The translations under genes were made by a program, and so were the position numbers. From assembly GCA_905221605.1 (NCBI GenBank), contig CAJNDS010002400.1, positions 381,473 through 445,472 on the forward strand: a stretch of 64,000 nucleotides of DNA. The letters are read 5' to 3'. This stretch comes from Symbiodinium natans (taxonomy: Eukaryota > Sar > Dinophyceae > Suessiales > Symbiodiniaceae). Position 1 is the first letter of the stretch. Every line of letters begins with the position of its first letter. The notes under the pieces are model-generated. The model made no database searches, was not told where the DNA came from, and saw nothing but the letters and a program-made list of their open reading frames with translations. This document shows, piece by piece, positions 33,980-44,565 of the stretch.

Positions 33980-34505
33980 AACCGTAATATACAAGCATAG
34001 AAAACACTATGCAGGCATCTATGGCAATATCTTATGCGAAGAATACTGTCTAACATATACTCATAATAACAAAAGATAACAAAATATAGCAGTAATGTTA
34101 AAAGTGATGGGTTAGTGTTGATGGCTCGGGCTTTCGGATTTCTTGGGGTGGTCCTACGACTTTCGCAGCGAATTTGTGCTGCAATTCTCGTGCGGCATCT
34201 TTAGTTGTGGCCGCAAACGCAGAAGCTGAAGCAACGGTCGGCCCAGCAAACTTCGTTGTGGGAGCTCCGGCCGGAGCAGCGGGTCGTGCAAGCTTCCTGC
34301 ACATGCCTTGTCAAGCCCAGCATTTACGAGCGGGCACGCGACTTGGAGACTGCGAACGATTCGTGCATGACCGGCCACGACATGCAGCAATCAGACATGC
34401 CCGTAAAATCATCCACTAACCAGCTGCGCAATACCTGCCAAAAGCAACCGCTCGATTCCTGCATGGCCATCCCCTGAGGCGCAGATGAATTCTGGAAAGT
34501 AGACC

Positions 34506-34852
34506 ATGGTTTCGGGATCAGGGACACTAATTCCAAAAGTGACCACCGCATGGATGCAAGCTGCTCAAGAGCTTCAGCTCTGGCGTCAGCTTGACCCTGG
34601 CTGCCCAGCTTCTGCTGTCATGCCGATGTTGTCGGTCAGGGTTTCGGGTTTCGGGTTTCGGGTTTCGGGTTTCGGGTTTCGGGTTTCGGGTTTCGGGTTT
34701 AGGGGCATCGCCCTGGCCAGTAGGACGCACGACGTCCAACGCACGCAGACAAGAGCTGTGCTGCCACGGCGCTGCCGATGATTGATGTTAGCGCGGACAG
34801 AGTTGTTTCGGTGCATGAACAAGAGCCGCGGCTCTTTCGTCTAGACTTGTGA
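34506..34852 (+). CDS. Two-exon plus-strand candidate with a TTTCGGG intron
   Basis: Exon to 34634 reads TTAWMQAAQELQLWRQLD then PGCPASAVMPMLS, leaving by donor TCG|gtcagg. Exon 34754-34852 reads SCAATALPMIDVSADRV then VSVHEQEPRLFRLDL and TGA. Both ends are phase 0. The intron is an array of TTTCGGG units. Upstream (34205-34477) another plus frame is open for 90 codons. A minus frame at 34098-34304 is also plausible, so the gene model is tentative. Confidence 0.3.
34637..34702 (+). repeat. TTTCGGG array, about 9 units
   Basis: Homogeneous TTTCGGG variant ending in one TTTAGGGG; inside the possible intron 34635-34753. Confidence 0.95.
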
Positions 34853-35360
34853 TCTCTATGGCCGCCGGTCTGTCTGAGATGACCCCCCCTAGAAAGCTCG
34901 AAATTAAGAGTGACTGGGGGTTCCTTTAAGGAACTTCTCCAAACCCCTCAACCCTCGACCCGCCCACTCTCCAAAAACACCTGAGCGCCCAAGCCCTAAG
35001 CCTGTGCGAGGCTCTACATGACGGACCTGTGCTGACACCCTCATCCCTAAACCCTAAAGAAACCCGAAAATGGAGACTGGACCAGGCCGACCTCTGAACC
35101 CTTAAACCCTTAGCACCAAAACCCCGAATCCCTTCTAGAACTTGCCATCTCTTTGGGCCCCGGGCCGGGAAAGCCCCGAATCGTTGCCGGGTTCTGCGCG
35201 TGGGCACCTCGCCAAACTTGGGGGTTTTAGGGCGTTAGCTTGGGAGGTTCCCACTTCTACTAAGAGTCGTTCATACGGATTGTAGTACCCCCTATAAAAA
35301 TTATTCTTAAGGACTGGGGAACATATAATTGGTTACTAAGTACCATGAGCCTCCAAGTAC

Positions 35361-36619
35361 CCCGCATAGACCTCGGCCCCCAGCTCGCTTAAGATGTGGA
35401 ACTGAACCCGGCCTTAACCCCTCAACCCTAAACCCTAAACCCCAAACCCTAAACCCAAGACTCTGCCCTAAAACCTTCTGTACCCTCAAGCCCCGCAGAA
35501 ACTCGAGATAACATCGGAAAAAAAAACACGAAATAACCCTCAAGAGAGCCTAAACAAAACCTAAATAAATCCTAAAACGCCCCCCCCCCTTTTCCCTGGG
35601 CTCGAATTCTGGGCCACCCACTCCGTGGCCCAGCTGGGCTAAGGCTTTGCTGACCTTGCGGGGCTGAAGGGTTTAGGGCTTGAGGGCTTGGGGGGTTGAG
35701 GTTGAAGGTTTCAGGGATCCCAATAAGGGGAATACGAGGCATCCCAAGGGCCTGTCCGGCTGTTTTTTGCTTTAGGGTTTGAGGGTTTGAGAGCTTTGAT
35801 GGTTTGAGGGTTTAGGCCAGCATGATGCGGCTGTAAGAGTTACGGTGTCGGCTGTGTAAACCCGAAACCCAACCCACCAAACACCAAACAAACCCATACC
35901 TGCCCATTCTCAGTGTTGGCCCTACAGTAGAAGGGTGGAAGCGGCTATAGAGTATTTGACAGAAGGAATATACATTCAAACTTTTTGGGGGCCGGGGGAA
36001 GAGTCGGGAAGAGTCAGTTCTTTGGTTGCCTACAAAACCAAGGCTTAAGATAAGTCCTAGCGCGCTCAACCCTCAAACCTCCTACTAACAGCCAGAACCC
36101 GCCTAAACCAGGTGGCGCCATTCCCTAAACCCTACACCCTACAACCCTGCGTAGCTCTCTCTGCAAGGGTTTACCGGTTCCTTCTACCTGGCCCTAGAAC
36201 CATAAACGCCAAGCCCGAAGTTCCTCCAAACCCCCCTAAGCCCATACTACTTTAGGGTTAGGGTTAGGATTTAGGGCTTCGGGTTTAGGTTTTAGGTTTT
36301 GGGGTTTGGGGCTTGGGGCTTACTTCTCCGGACCCCGCCTCGAGCAGCTTGCGCTTGAGGCACTGGGCAGCGGGACGGGGGCAGGGGTCGTCCCGGAGGT
36401 TCAAGGCTTCGACGTTTAATGTAGGGGGGTTTCCGAAATTGGGGGGTACCTTTGCTGTGTTCTTAAAATAAGGGAATCCGACTATTTGGGGACTACATTA
36501 GGGGCCCCGTGTTTTTGTAAACCACCACAAGGGCTTTCTGAGCTTATGGGCTTCGACTTCGATTGGAGGTCCTCTTCGCCATCTTTCAGGGGTTGTAGTG
36601 GCTTCCGGGTTGCGGGCAT
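35361..36619 (-). CDS. Multi-exon candidate; one intron is a repeat element
   Basis: Minus strand. Exon 36526-36619 reads MPATRKPLQPLKDGEEDLQ then SKSKPISSESPC. Exon 36324-36406 reads LNLRDDPCPRPAAQCLKR then KLLEAGSGE with a strong donor GAA|gtaagc. They join in phase and the intron between them is a family-D element. Exon 35361-35412 reads VQFHILSELGAEVY with GT or GC donor. A possible 35618-35663 exon (PRKVSKALAQLGHGV) and a terminal exon near 35135-35216 also fit phase. Protein not recognised. Confidence 0.4.
36407..36528. mobile_element. Family D element occupying a predicted intron
   Basis: Plus strand ggtttccgaaattggggggt to tttttgtaaaccaccac. The element lies between exons 36324-36406 and 36526-36619, which join in phase across it; its ends provide GT and AG on the minus strand. 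Confidence 0.55.
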
Positions 36620-37149
36620 CTCGGGTATTTGGGGTTTGGGGGTTAAGGGTTTAGGCTTCGGGGTTTGGCTCCAAACCTCTAGCCCGCATGCACCAACCTC
36701 CAAAACCTGTCTCCCTACACCCTAAACCCTAAAACCTAAAATGGTATTTCTGCGGTACTTGCCCTTAGCCCTAAGCTTGGGATGTTCTCTCCCCCCCCTC
36801 CACATGGCAGCAGCTTTTCATGGGATTAGCGACTCTCCACACTGTAAGGTCCACTTCTCATTCTCAAAAAGTGCACATAACAGCCCATGTCCAATCTACG
36901 ACCGTCGTAAACCCAAAAGGGTACAAGGATACCCACTCAGCACCTGAACCTTAAACCCTAAACCCAAACGCAAAACCCTATACCCTAAACCCTAAACCCT
37001 AGAACCCCGAAGCCCTAAACTGTAAACCCTAAACCCTATAAGCCCTAAGCCCTAAGCCCTAAGCCCTAAGCCCTAAACCCTAAACCCTAGGCCCTAAACC
37101 CTTAACCCTAAACCCTAAACCCTATCAGTCTACAAGCCCTGTCCTACAC

Positions 37150-37214
37150 CCTCCAGAAAGTTGACACGTCCGGGCTCAGGCCTCGGATAGCGACGGGGCT
37201 CGCGCTCTGGGTGC
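37150..37214 (-). CDS. Exon candidate, unassigned
   Basis: Minus strand, acceptor aaccgcaag|G. Two frames are open: HPEREPRRYPRPEPGRVN and TQSASPVAIRGLSPDVS. A GT donor or TAG lies at 37144-37149. The frame is undecided. Confidence 0.3.
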
Positions 37215-38080
37215 CTTGCGGTTTAGGGTTTAGGGTTCAGGGTTTAGGGTTTAGGGTTGCGGGTTTAGGGTTCAGAGCAGCGATTAAGGCTCTGCGATTT
37301 AGGGTTGATGGGTTTGGGCTTGCCCAATACACAAGCCAGCGTAAAGGGTATGAAAACTTTACACTAACACCAGCACCCGAAACCCCCAACGTTTTAGGGG
37401 TTTGGAGTTAGGGACAAGAGCATCTAAGCCCCAACCCCTAACCCTAACTCCTATGCGCTAAACTCCATGCCATAAAGAGCAACCCCCGCCCCACCCCAAA
37501 CAACATGGTAGAACCTGAAACGCCGTACCTTAACTTTGGAGAGTGGAATTCCTAGTCATGTCATCGTAGTGGAATGTCCTACGAAAGACCCCTGCCCCGA
37601 CTGTTCCGGAAAGGGGGGCTAGTAACAGTCACAGTAAAAATCTGTGTCGGGAGGGGGGGGGGGGGTGGCTGGGGTCGGGGGATACATGCATTATTGCTGC
37701 ACCCACCCCGGAAACGGGATTCCCTGAAATCCCCTCCTTGAACATTACGATGGGGCTCTCTGCGGACCCATGTGTAAACAAGAAGCTACGGAAACACCGG
37801 GCAACAACAACCAACGGAGATCTAATCATTTCTTCTAAGAATCATTTCAGGCAATGATGCAGACAAACAAGAAGTGGAACATAACAGGCATGCAAACTCG
37901 TGGGGCCCACAGCTTACCCTTCAGTAGACTTTACCTTTATCGTCGGCTTCTTTAGGACGTTAGGCGGTTGAGGGTTCTTAGGGCTGTTTGGGGCTTTAGG
38001 GCTCTGAGGGTTCTGAAGGCTTTTGCAGGTTCGCTGCGGGTGTAAGGTTTGAGGGGCCCCGGCAGGTTTCTGACTCTTTG

Positions 38081-38131
38081 GTTTTAGGGTTTTAGGGTTT
38101 TAGGGTTTTAGGGTTTTAGGGTTTTAGGGTT
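38081..38131 (+). repeat. GGGTTTTA (8-bp) array, about 6 units
   Basis: Octamer variant of the telomere-like repeat as a uniform block. Confidence 0.95.
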
Positions 38132-38289
38132 GTTAGAGGGCCTTCAAGGTGCTTCAGTGTGAAGGCTGGAGGGTGTGGAGGCCGGGTTCAGTTCTTGGCG
38201 GGTTGGTTCATTGAAACACCTTGTAAAGCCCCAAACGTAGTAAAGCCAGGTCTTATCAAGCCGGAACAAACACCTAGACCCAATAGACA

Positions 38290-38385
38290 GCTAGGAAAAG
38301 AAGGGTGCCCTTTTCGGTTTTAAGGGCACTATAAAGGGAACCTAGACCCTCAAAAAAGGGAATAAGGGCCTACTCCGGGTCCTAG
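38290..38385. mobile_element. Family C element, 96 bp
   Basis: agctaggaaaagaagggtgc to gcctactccgggtcctag, with the internal gggaataagggcctac motif. Confidence 0.7.
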
Positions 38386-38458
38386 AAACCCGCGAAGCCC
38401 TCCCCTAGCACCTCCTGCTCTGCCTGGCAAGGCCTGGGCCATCCTGGCCGCTTTCGGG

Positions 38459-38533
38459 GGGGTTTAGGGTTTAGGGTTTAGGGTTTAGGGTTTAGGGTTT
38501 AGGGTTTAGGGTTTAGGGTTTAGGGTTTAGGGG
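38459..38533 (+). repeat. TTTAGGG array, about 10 units
   Basis: Perfect 7-bp units. Confidence 0.95.
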
Positions 38534-39066
38534 GCTTGAGGGCGTTGCTACCACTAAAACCGATTGTTTCCTGAAAAGAGCCAAGGTCCAGGAGGGTCCC
38601 AGGGTTCTATTCCAGCACTGTTTTGGGTGCAAGATCTGTACTTTCCCAGGCCCTTAGGGCCTTGAGTTTAGGCCTATGAAGCTCCCATCCCAAACCCCCC
38701 AATCCTAAACCCTAAACCCTTAAACCCTAAACCCTAAACATCCCCCCCCCCCGCCCCATGCCTGAAGTACCCTAAAACTTCTCCCAAGCCCCTCTATCGC
38801 GGCGGTCCGGGGAATTTGGCTGCTCCAGGCAGACCAGCCTGGAACCCCGGGTATCCTCGGCTCAAGGCTGGGTTGGGTTGTGGGTTCAGGGCTCATGGCT
38901 TCAAGCTGCTTCGGGACTGGGTTTTCGGTTTAGGGATTAGGGCTTCGAAGTTGGGGCTTCGCCTTTGGCCTCTTTAAATGGCCTCTAGGAGTTTGAGGGT
39001 TGATGGTTTAGGGCTTAGGGGGTTTGAGGGTTTGACGGTTTTGGGCACGTAAGGCCAGAGGAGTGA

Positions 39067-39134
39067 GCTTGGAGGTTCATGGATACTTGTGAGTAAGGAT
39101 ATTCGTACTTATCAGTACCCATGAACCTTCAAGT
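39067..39134. mobile_element. Family A TIR element, short (68 bp)
   Basis: cttggaggttcatggatact to cagtacccatgaaccttcaa; internally deleted copy. Confidence 0.75.
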
Positions 39135-39590
39135 AGGGCAAGGAACCAAGAAGCATAATCAAGAGACCCTAAAACCTAAACCCTAAACCCTATGCACGTA
39201 GTCATCGAATCATCACCATGACAATGGAAGTCCTGACCTAAGAGCAAAGCCCAGACCCTAAACCCCAAACCCAAAACTCTTAGGGTAGTTGCATGGTCCC
39301 TTAGTATGGGCCCCTAAACATGAACCCATTACGAACCCCTTAAATACCCTATACTACCCAAGCGCCATACATCAGAACACTTTAACGGAGCCAAGGGACC
39401 ACATTTTTAAGGGCCCAATTTACTACCCTTAAGAAACACCCTGAACTCTGAACCCTCAACCCCAAACCGCCCTTAAAAACCCCTGAACCCTGAAACCTGA
39501 ACCCTTAAAAACCCCTGAACCCCAAACCCTGAACCCTAAACCCTAAACCCTAAACCCCAAACCCCAAACCCTAAACCCTAAACCCCAAAC

Positions 39591-39669
39591 CGCAGTCGCC
39601 ATTCCTTGCTGCAAGGGGGCGTCATGGTCTGCGCCATGTTCCCTGTCTGGAGAGGTCTCCGGAGAAATC
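39591..39669 (-). CDS. Exon candidate, unassigned
   Basis: Minus strand, acceptor cccgaag|G, donor CTGCG|gtttgg at the edge of a telomere-like tract. Reads FLRRPLQTGNMAQTMTPPCS then KEWRLR. Another frame (FDPKDFSGDLSRQG) is also open. Confidence 0.3.
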
Positions 39670-39696
39670 CTTCGGGTCGAAGCCAGACCGCGAAGT

Positions 39697-39761
39697 TAAG
39701 GGTTTAGGGTTTAGGGTTTAGGGTTTAGGGTTTAGGGTTTAGGGTTTAGGGTTTAGGGTTC
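39697..39761 (+). repeat. TTTAGGG array, about 8 units
   Basis: Perfect units; a CCCTAAA-type tract in the opposite orientation lies at 39520-39590, on the other side of the exon candidate at 39591. Confidence 0.95.
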
Positions 39762-39788
39762 AGCACAAAAAAATGGGCTTCAGGAATG

Positions 39789-40061
39789 TTAGGCTGTTAG
39801 GGTTTCCTCTTTTTCTGGTGTTTGACAAGCTGTGAAGGATAGGGTAAAGAATGCATTCGAATGCTTCGTTGCATGCGAAACGGCCCGATTGCGGAAGGCT
39901 TCAAAAGATTTCGCCCACCCCGCTTCTAGGCTCGAGCGCAGATGAATTGCATGGCATACCCTTATAAGTCTGGTTCTATCGCCCCGCAAAGCAGCCTCTT
40001 CTTCGATTCTATGGCGGGGGAATGTATGGTGCTCACCGAGCATTTTGAGGAATAACTTCAT
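39789..40061 (-). CDS. 90-codon ORF, unassigned
   Basis: Minus strand ORF starting MKLFLKMLGEHHTFP, then RHRIEEEAALRGDRTRLIR and SFEAFRNRAVSHATKHS, ending in TAG at 39789. Long for this window, free of telomere-like repeats, with normal residue balance. Its 5' side abuts a CCCT microsatellite. Family not recognised. It is downstream of the GST gene on the same strand. Confidence 0.45.
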   Translation of the reverse strand: MKLFLKMLGEHHTFPRHRIEEEAALRGDRTRLIRVCHAIHLRSSLEAGWAKSFEAFRNRAVSHATKHSNAFFTLSFTACQTPEKEETLTA

Positions 40062-40447
40062 TGTCCTCCCCCTCTCCCCCCCCTCCCTCCCTCCCTCCCT
40101 CCCCCTACACCCTAAACCCTAAACCCTCTGGCCCCTAGTTGCTTCTGAGCAAACCACCTGCTTACAAACAAACCCCTTTAAAGAAAACGGGATTCAAACA
40201 GAAACAATTTGAACCTCCAAACCCCGGGACATTCACCAACGAAGTAAACACCTAACAAACCCTGGTACATACACAGACTTCGCAAGCCCTAACTATACCA
40301 AACAACATCCTAGATCCGAACAGCCATTCAAACCATGACAGACGGCAAGAAACTTCGCACAAAAACAAATGCAGACCCCAAATCGAACCCTTCCTAAGTT
40401 TAACGGCTCAGTGTTTTAGCTTCTGAGTTGCTAAGGTTCATGGTATG

Positions 40448-40559
40448 CTAGACCCGGGAGTAACCTAGGAATAAAAAGGGTACCCTTTTTGGGTTTAAGG
40501 GGATTATAAGGGAACCCCAACCCTAACAAAAGGAAAAAAGGGCCTACTCCCGGTCCTAG
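40448..40559. mobile_element. Family C element, clear TIRs
   Basis: ctagacccgggagtaaccta to gcctactcccggtcctag: inverted ends with a shared core (agggtaccctttttgggt). Confidence 0.75.
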
Positions 40560-40664
40560 TATAGCACTGTACTACGTCGGCACATGTGCACAGGCGCCTG
40601 GTGTGGCCGAGTGTGGGAGTGCAAGAGCGGGACCTGCCACACATGGGGACTGTGAAGAGGTCCC

Positions 40665-40808
40665 TACTTGAAGGTTCATGGGTATTTCTAACCCCAAGTA
40701 GAAGTCTACTTAAAACCTGCTTAGAGGACTTAGGTGACTTAGGGGGCTTATTAAGTACAGTTACAAGTGGGGTATATTGGGGCTATAAGTACCCTGAACC
40801 TCCAAGTA
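40665..40808. mobile_element. Family A TIR element, 3' of the GST-like gene
   Basis: tacttgaaggttcatgggta to gtaccctgaacctccaagta, about 144 bp with expanded centre. Confidence 0.7.
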
Positions 40809-41004
40809 GGCAGTGCATGTAGTCCCACTCCTTGATCCGCAGGCAGCGCCTCTTGCTTCAACGGTCCTTTTTTGCATCTGTCCTACAAGTGACGCAAAGC
40901 AGAAGGCTGGAACTGATTGCTAGCCGTAGTGTGTTGTGCTTCTCAACGTTGGAAGTGTATGCGACGACTGTGAAGTCACCATCGCTTTCGTTCCTGCGGA
41001 AGCT

Positions 41005-42694
41005 TTACAGCTGCTTGGAGCGCAGAACCTCATAGAGGGATATGACGTGCTTCGCACACGGCCTTTTCAGAAGGTTTAGCTCAAACTCAGCAAGAGCCTG
41101 TGGCCACCTGTCCGACATCCTCTTCATCGCACCATTGAAGGAGCTGAATCGGCCCTTGGCATAGGAAGACTGAGGAGCGAGAACCAGTCGGCCGGCGAGC
41201 AGTGGAGCAACGAGCGCACTGAAAGTGATGTCGACATGGGACAGCTCATCGCCAGTCAAGTACTTTTGCTTCGAAAGGGCCGAGTCAGCTTCATCCAAAA
41301 TGGCATCAATCATCTTCCGCCGCCGATCTCGCACATCCGGACTGGACAGCTCGAAGGCCATCCTCATGAAAAACCTGAACAGTTCAAGGCACACAAAAAT
41401 CTGAGTTACTTGACGCTGCCTGGTGTGCCAAGGTGTAGCTCTGACTTTTGGCGGGATGGCCTGAAGAAGGGATGGCCCAGACGTAGTATGACGCGGTGCG
41501 TTAGAGGCACCATGGGCTCGTAGCCACCCCAAGCAGTCAAACATCCCTCCGGCGTAGTGTCAGGGTCCAAGACGTAGAAGTAAGCCCAACCTTCATGGGA
41601 TGTGCCTAAGCAAGCTTAGAGGTCACAGTGGTAGAGCTGAGGATGAAAGCAAGCATTCCAAGACTGACTGTGACAAGCAGTCGCAGTAGTAGTAGCAGTA
41701 GCAGCAGCAGTAGCAGTAGCATTGCTACTTTACGTCAATCACGGTTTTTTGCGCAAGTAGCTATACTCCCCTTAGAACCTTAATGTTGATTATTCCCGTC
41801 CCTTGTAAGGGGGCCATGGAATCACTGCTCCTGCCGGAAGTCAGCCCTACCTTGAACCAGATGCCCAAGTTGGTTCAGCTTCACATCCCAGGCCGCGGTC
41901 TGCTCATCGTTGCGAAGGAAGGAGATGGCCTTCATATACTCGCGTAGTCAACTGGCGCCATCATGGTCACAAACATGTCAGAAACGAGAGGTGATGAGCA
42001 TGTAAGGGTAAAAACAGGAACAGCTTCAAAGACAGATGACACTCACGAGATGGCCTTGGACCGGAGACGGGCATCGGTGATGCTTGGGACATAGGCGGCG
42101 CTGAGATATGCCTCACATGCAGCATTCGCAAATTACAGGCAGGGTTGCCCTGCTCCAGTCACGCAAGAACAGTTTAATTATAATTACTTGGTAGCCTCCT
42201 TCAGTTAAAGCACTCTGCGCTTTTGCGAGTCGGGTTGCGAGGCACTCGTCGCTGTTGCCGATCAGGCTGCAGGTCTTGCGATCGATGAGTTGCGGCACAC
42301 TACGGCCCCTCAAGAAGGCCGAAATCAAGCCTCCCACTGTGTACTCTTCATAGGGGGCGCCGATGAGATCAAGTGCCCAGCGGACCCGCTCTCCGAAGTG
42401 GTTGATGGGCATGGCCACGAGAAGGAAGCGAGGCCGGTTCAAGCGGTCGCCGCCTATCAGATCGCCCGCCTGATGAAAGAGCCCTCGCTCAGTCAGTCCA
42501 ACCTCAATCCCCTTCAAAGTGGCCGGATCACCTCGGATGGCTCGGGCGGCAAGGGCTGACGCCAGTAGAACCAACGGCAAAGCACAGGCCACGGCCGTCG
42601 TGGAGAACGACCAGTGAGCAAACAGCAAGGCTGCGGCAGAGTACACTGCTGCCACGGCGGCTGCAATCGGCAATGCGGAGTGTGGCTGCTCCAT
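41005..42694 (-). CDS. Membrane-anchored glutathione S-transferase-like protein, about 4 exons
   Basis: Exon 1 (42694 to about 42239) opens with an ATG and two hydrophobic stretches (about residues 8-26 and 33-50). A thioredoxin-fold GST N-terminal domain follows: HFGERVRWALDL, then VPQLIDRKTCSLIGNSDE, which carries the cis-Pro VP and the glutathione-binding SDE-type turn. Exon 2 is about 42055-42111 (AAYVPSITDARLRSK; GC donor, or GT donor ending at 42047). Exon 3 is 41851-41938 (YMKAISFLRNDEQTAAW; GT donor). The last exon, about 41374-41005, is a helical GST C-terminal domain (FFMRMAFELSS, ILDEADSALSKQKYLTGDE, HVDITFSALVAPLL) and ends in TAA at 41005. The order matches one GST-type protein; such proteins conjugate or isomerise using glutathione. 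The membrane anchor suggests an ER or plastid-envelope location (inference). Catalytic residue and exact substrate are not readable. The exon 3/4 junction phase is unresolved, and further 5' exons may exist. Confidence 0.8.
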
Positions 42695-42736
42695 GGCTCG
42701 GTCTGCAAGTCTCCAATTTCTGCGTAATCTAGGGGC

Positions 42737-42754
42737 CTGAGTTTTTAGAATAGT

Positions 42755-42801
<47 letters not shown>

Positions 42802-42870
42802 AGTATTATAGCATGATGAAGAGACCCTAAGGGAGTGCATTTCGTAATTTTTCCGACCCCTATATTAGAA
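42737..42870. mobile_element. Family F element with T9/G41 block
   Basis: A T run then about 41 G, followed by tagtattatagcatgatgaa and tttttccgacccctatatta. Sits just upstream of the GST-like ATG. Similar to 19846-19965, 6333-6415 and 5806-5882. Confidence 0.6.
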
Positions 42871-43127
42871 GGCTCTTCGGGTGCCTCTGGACTTTGGCCA
42901 ATGCTCGAAACACATACGCCATCACTTCGGCTAAACGCTTGCCTGAGGACCACATCCTGGCTTCGCGTAGACGCAGGTCCATCTATGTTCACCGTGCGAC
43001 AACCAGCCAGAGTATACTATGGTCTATATAGGGTATCCTACAGTACAGGATAGGTGCAGTATGGTGTGTAAATATCTGGAAAAGCTATTGTTCTGCATAT
43101 CATATTGCACACAAGAATAATACTCTA

Positions 43128-43412
43128 TTAGTCTATGCCCGAGTGCATACTGCACCACTTGAGCCATGCTTGCTTGACTCCGGGGGAGCTGGCCCAGGTC
43201 TCAACCCGAAACCTGAAAGCTTTTGGGACTTCATCGGATTTCGCAGCCACGCACATTGGGATGTGGCCCAATGTCTCGACTTCAGTGCCCAGGCAGGCAA
43301 TCAGCGTGGTTGCGCTAGTTACAGGCCATGCATGACAGCCTTGACATGCGGCAACGATGTGAATAACACACACACACATACAATATGCAAGAAAAGGTTC
43401 GGCGATCTGCAC
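43128..43412 (-). CDS. 94-codon ORF upstream of the GST-like gene
   Basis: Minus strand: CLGTEVETLGHIPMCVAAKS, then RVETWASSPGVKQAWLKW and TAA. The plus strand has a 132-codon ORF here (43143-43541), so strand is uncertain. Could be a 5' exon of the GST gene, the end of a neighbouring gene, or chance. Confidence 0.3.
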   Translation of the reverse strand: MQIAEPFLAYCMCVCVIHIVAACQGCHAWPVTSATTLIACLGTEVETLGHIPMCVAAKSDEVPKAFRFRVETWASSPGVKQAWLKWCSMHSGID

Positions 43413-43626
43413 CCTGGCACAAGGTCCCCAGTACAGTACGACACAGCCAAGAACTCAGAAGCATATAATCCTTTAACACAGATTCGGAGACGGTGGTGCG
43501 ACAACTCAGGCATCTATACACATGTGAGAAAACCCTTTTGACTCACCTTCTGTGCCATTCGCTGATGTCGCTGTTTCTGGACAACTTGATAAGGAGATGC
43601 CATAACCACATGTCTCATCTACTGTG

Positions 43627-43818
43627 TCAGTGAAAAGGCATGAAGGAAATCACTGCAACAGTTTCCTGCTGCAACTGCTGACAGCTGCCGAGACAGGACT
43701 GACTATTCTGGGTGGCTAGTATGTGCAACGAATCTTGCAGCAGTCTAGCTCCGACAAAACAGCCGTAATACACTACACCCTGCAAAAGATGTTCTCCCAC
43801 GCCTGTCCATTTTGCCAA
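43627..43818 (-). CDS. Small ORF, unassigned
   Basis: Minus strand ATG ORF: MAKWTGVGEHLLQGVVYYG then CFVGARLLQDSLHILATQN. Repeat-free surroundings. Possibly part of a gene between GST and RPN5. No family. Confidence 0.25.
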   Translation of the reverse strand: MAKWTGVGEHLLQGVVYYGCFVGARLLQDSLHILATQNSQSCLGSCQQLQQETVAVISFMPFH

Positions 43819-44145
43819 TCTAGCTAGATGAGAGAACTGCCACTCCTCCTGTGTTGTTTTCCACTAAGTACGAAGAGAACATGATTTAAGCCCTGGACAC
43901 AAAAAAAACCGTAAACCTAATCCCTGAAGCATCAACCCCCTTCAGCCCCAAACCAGCCAGGTGGTGCCTTGCCCTCTCAGTCCCAGCCCACGCGACCTGA
44001 AAGTTGCTTACGTAACTTGACTTCACCCTGGTTTAGGGTTTAGGGTTTAATGTTCGTAAGTAGACAGAAGTCTTACCTCAGCCCCTCTAAGACCTGCACG
44101 GTTTGGGAGCTGTAGCATGTGCCCGATTCAAGATCTCTACGGGCG

Positions 44146-44565
44146 CTATACTAAGACAGTGCATAACACATGCCAATCCCCCCCCCCACATGACGCAAAG
44201 GGTTCTGCAGGGCTTCCAGAGTCTACCTTCGACGTATTCAATGCCCGAACGATCTTAAAAGACACCCTTCGGAACCACAATAAAACCAAAACGTCCAATC
44301 TTCCAATGTAAGAAGCAAATGAAGCAGAATTTTCTAACCCAACTATGCAACCCAAAACACTCCGTCCGGGAACGTGCTGCCAAAGACACGCGAGCCGCGG
44401 AGCATGGGCGTACCTCCCCCCGACCCCTGCGACCTCCTTTTGAGCAACGCAACTTCGGCGGCTCAGGCGTAGTGGGGCCTTTAAGGCTGCAAGGGGTTTA
44501 GGGTTCATTTTGGGGGGTTTACGGCTTGGGGGGGCTCTACGGATGAACCCTGCATGGATGATCAC
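44146..44565 (-). CDS. 139-codon ORF, unassigned
   Basis: Minus strand; one of the longest non-repeat frames here: RRSCVAQKEVAGVGGRY, LWQHVPGRSVLGCIVGLEN, RRVSFKIVRALNTSK. Lies between the RPN5 end and the GST gene. No recognised domain and no clear splice sites. Confidence 0.3.
   Translation of the reverse strand: MIIHAGFIRRAPPSRKPPKMNPKPLAALKAPLRLSRRSCVAQKEVAGVGGRYAHAPRLACLWQHVPGRSVLGCIVGLENSASFASYIGRLDVLVLLWFRRVSFKIVRALNTSKVDSGSPAEPFASCGGGDWHVLCTVLV

Noticed and set aside
40586-40822. 78-codon plus ORF
   Set aside because: Most of it is translation of the family A element at 40665-40808.
43143-43541. 132-codon plus ORF
   Set aside because: Includes telomere-like and (CA)n translation; the overlapping minus frame is better balanced.
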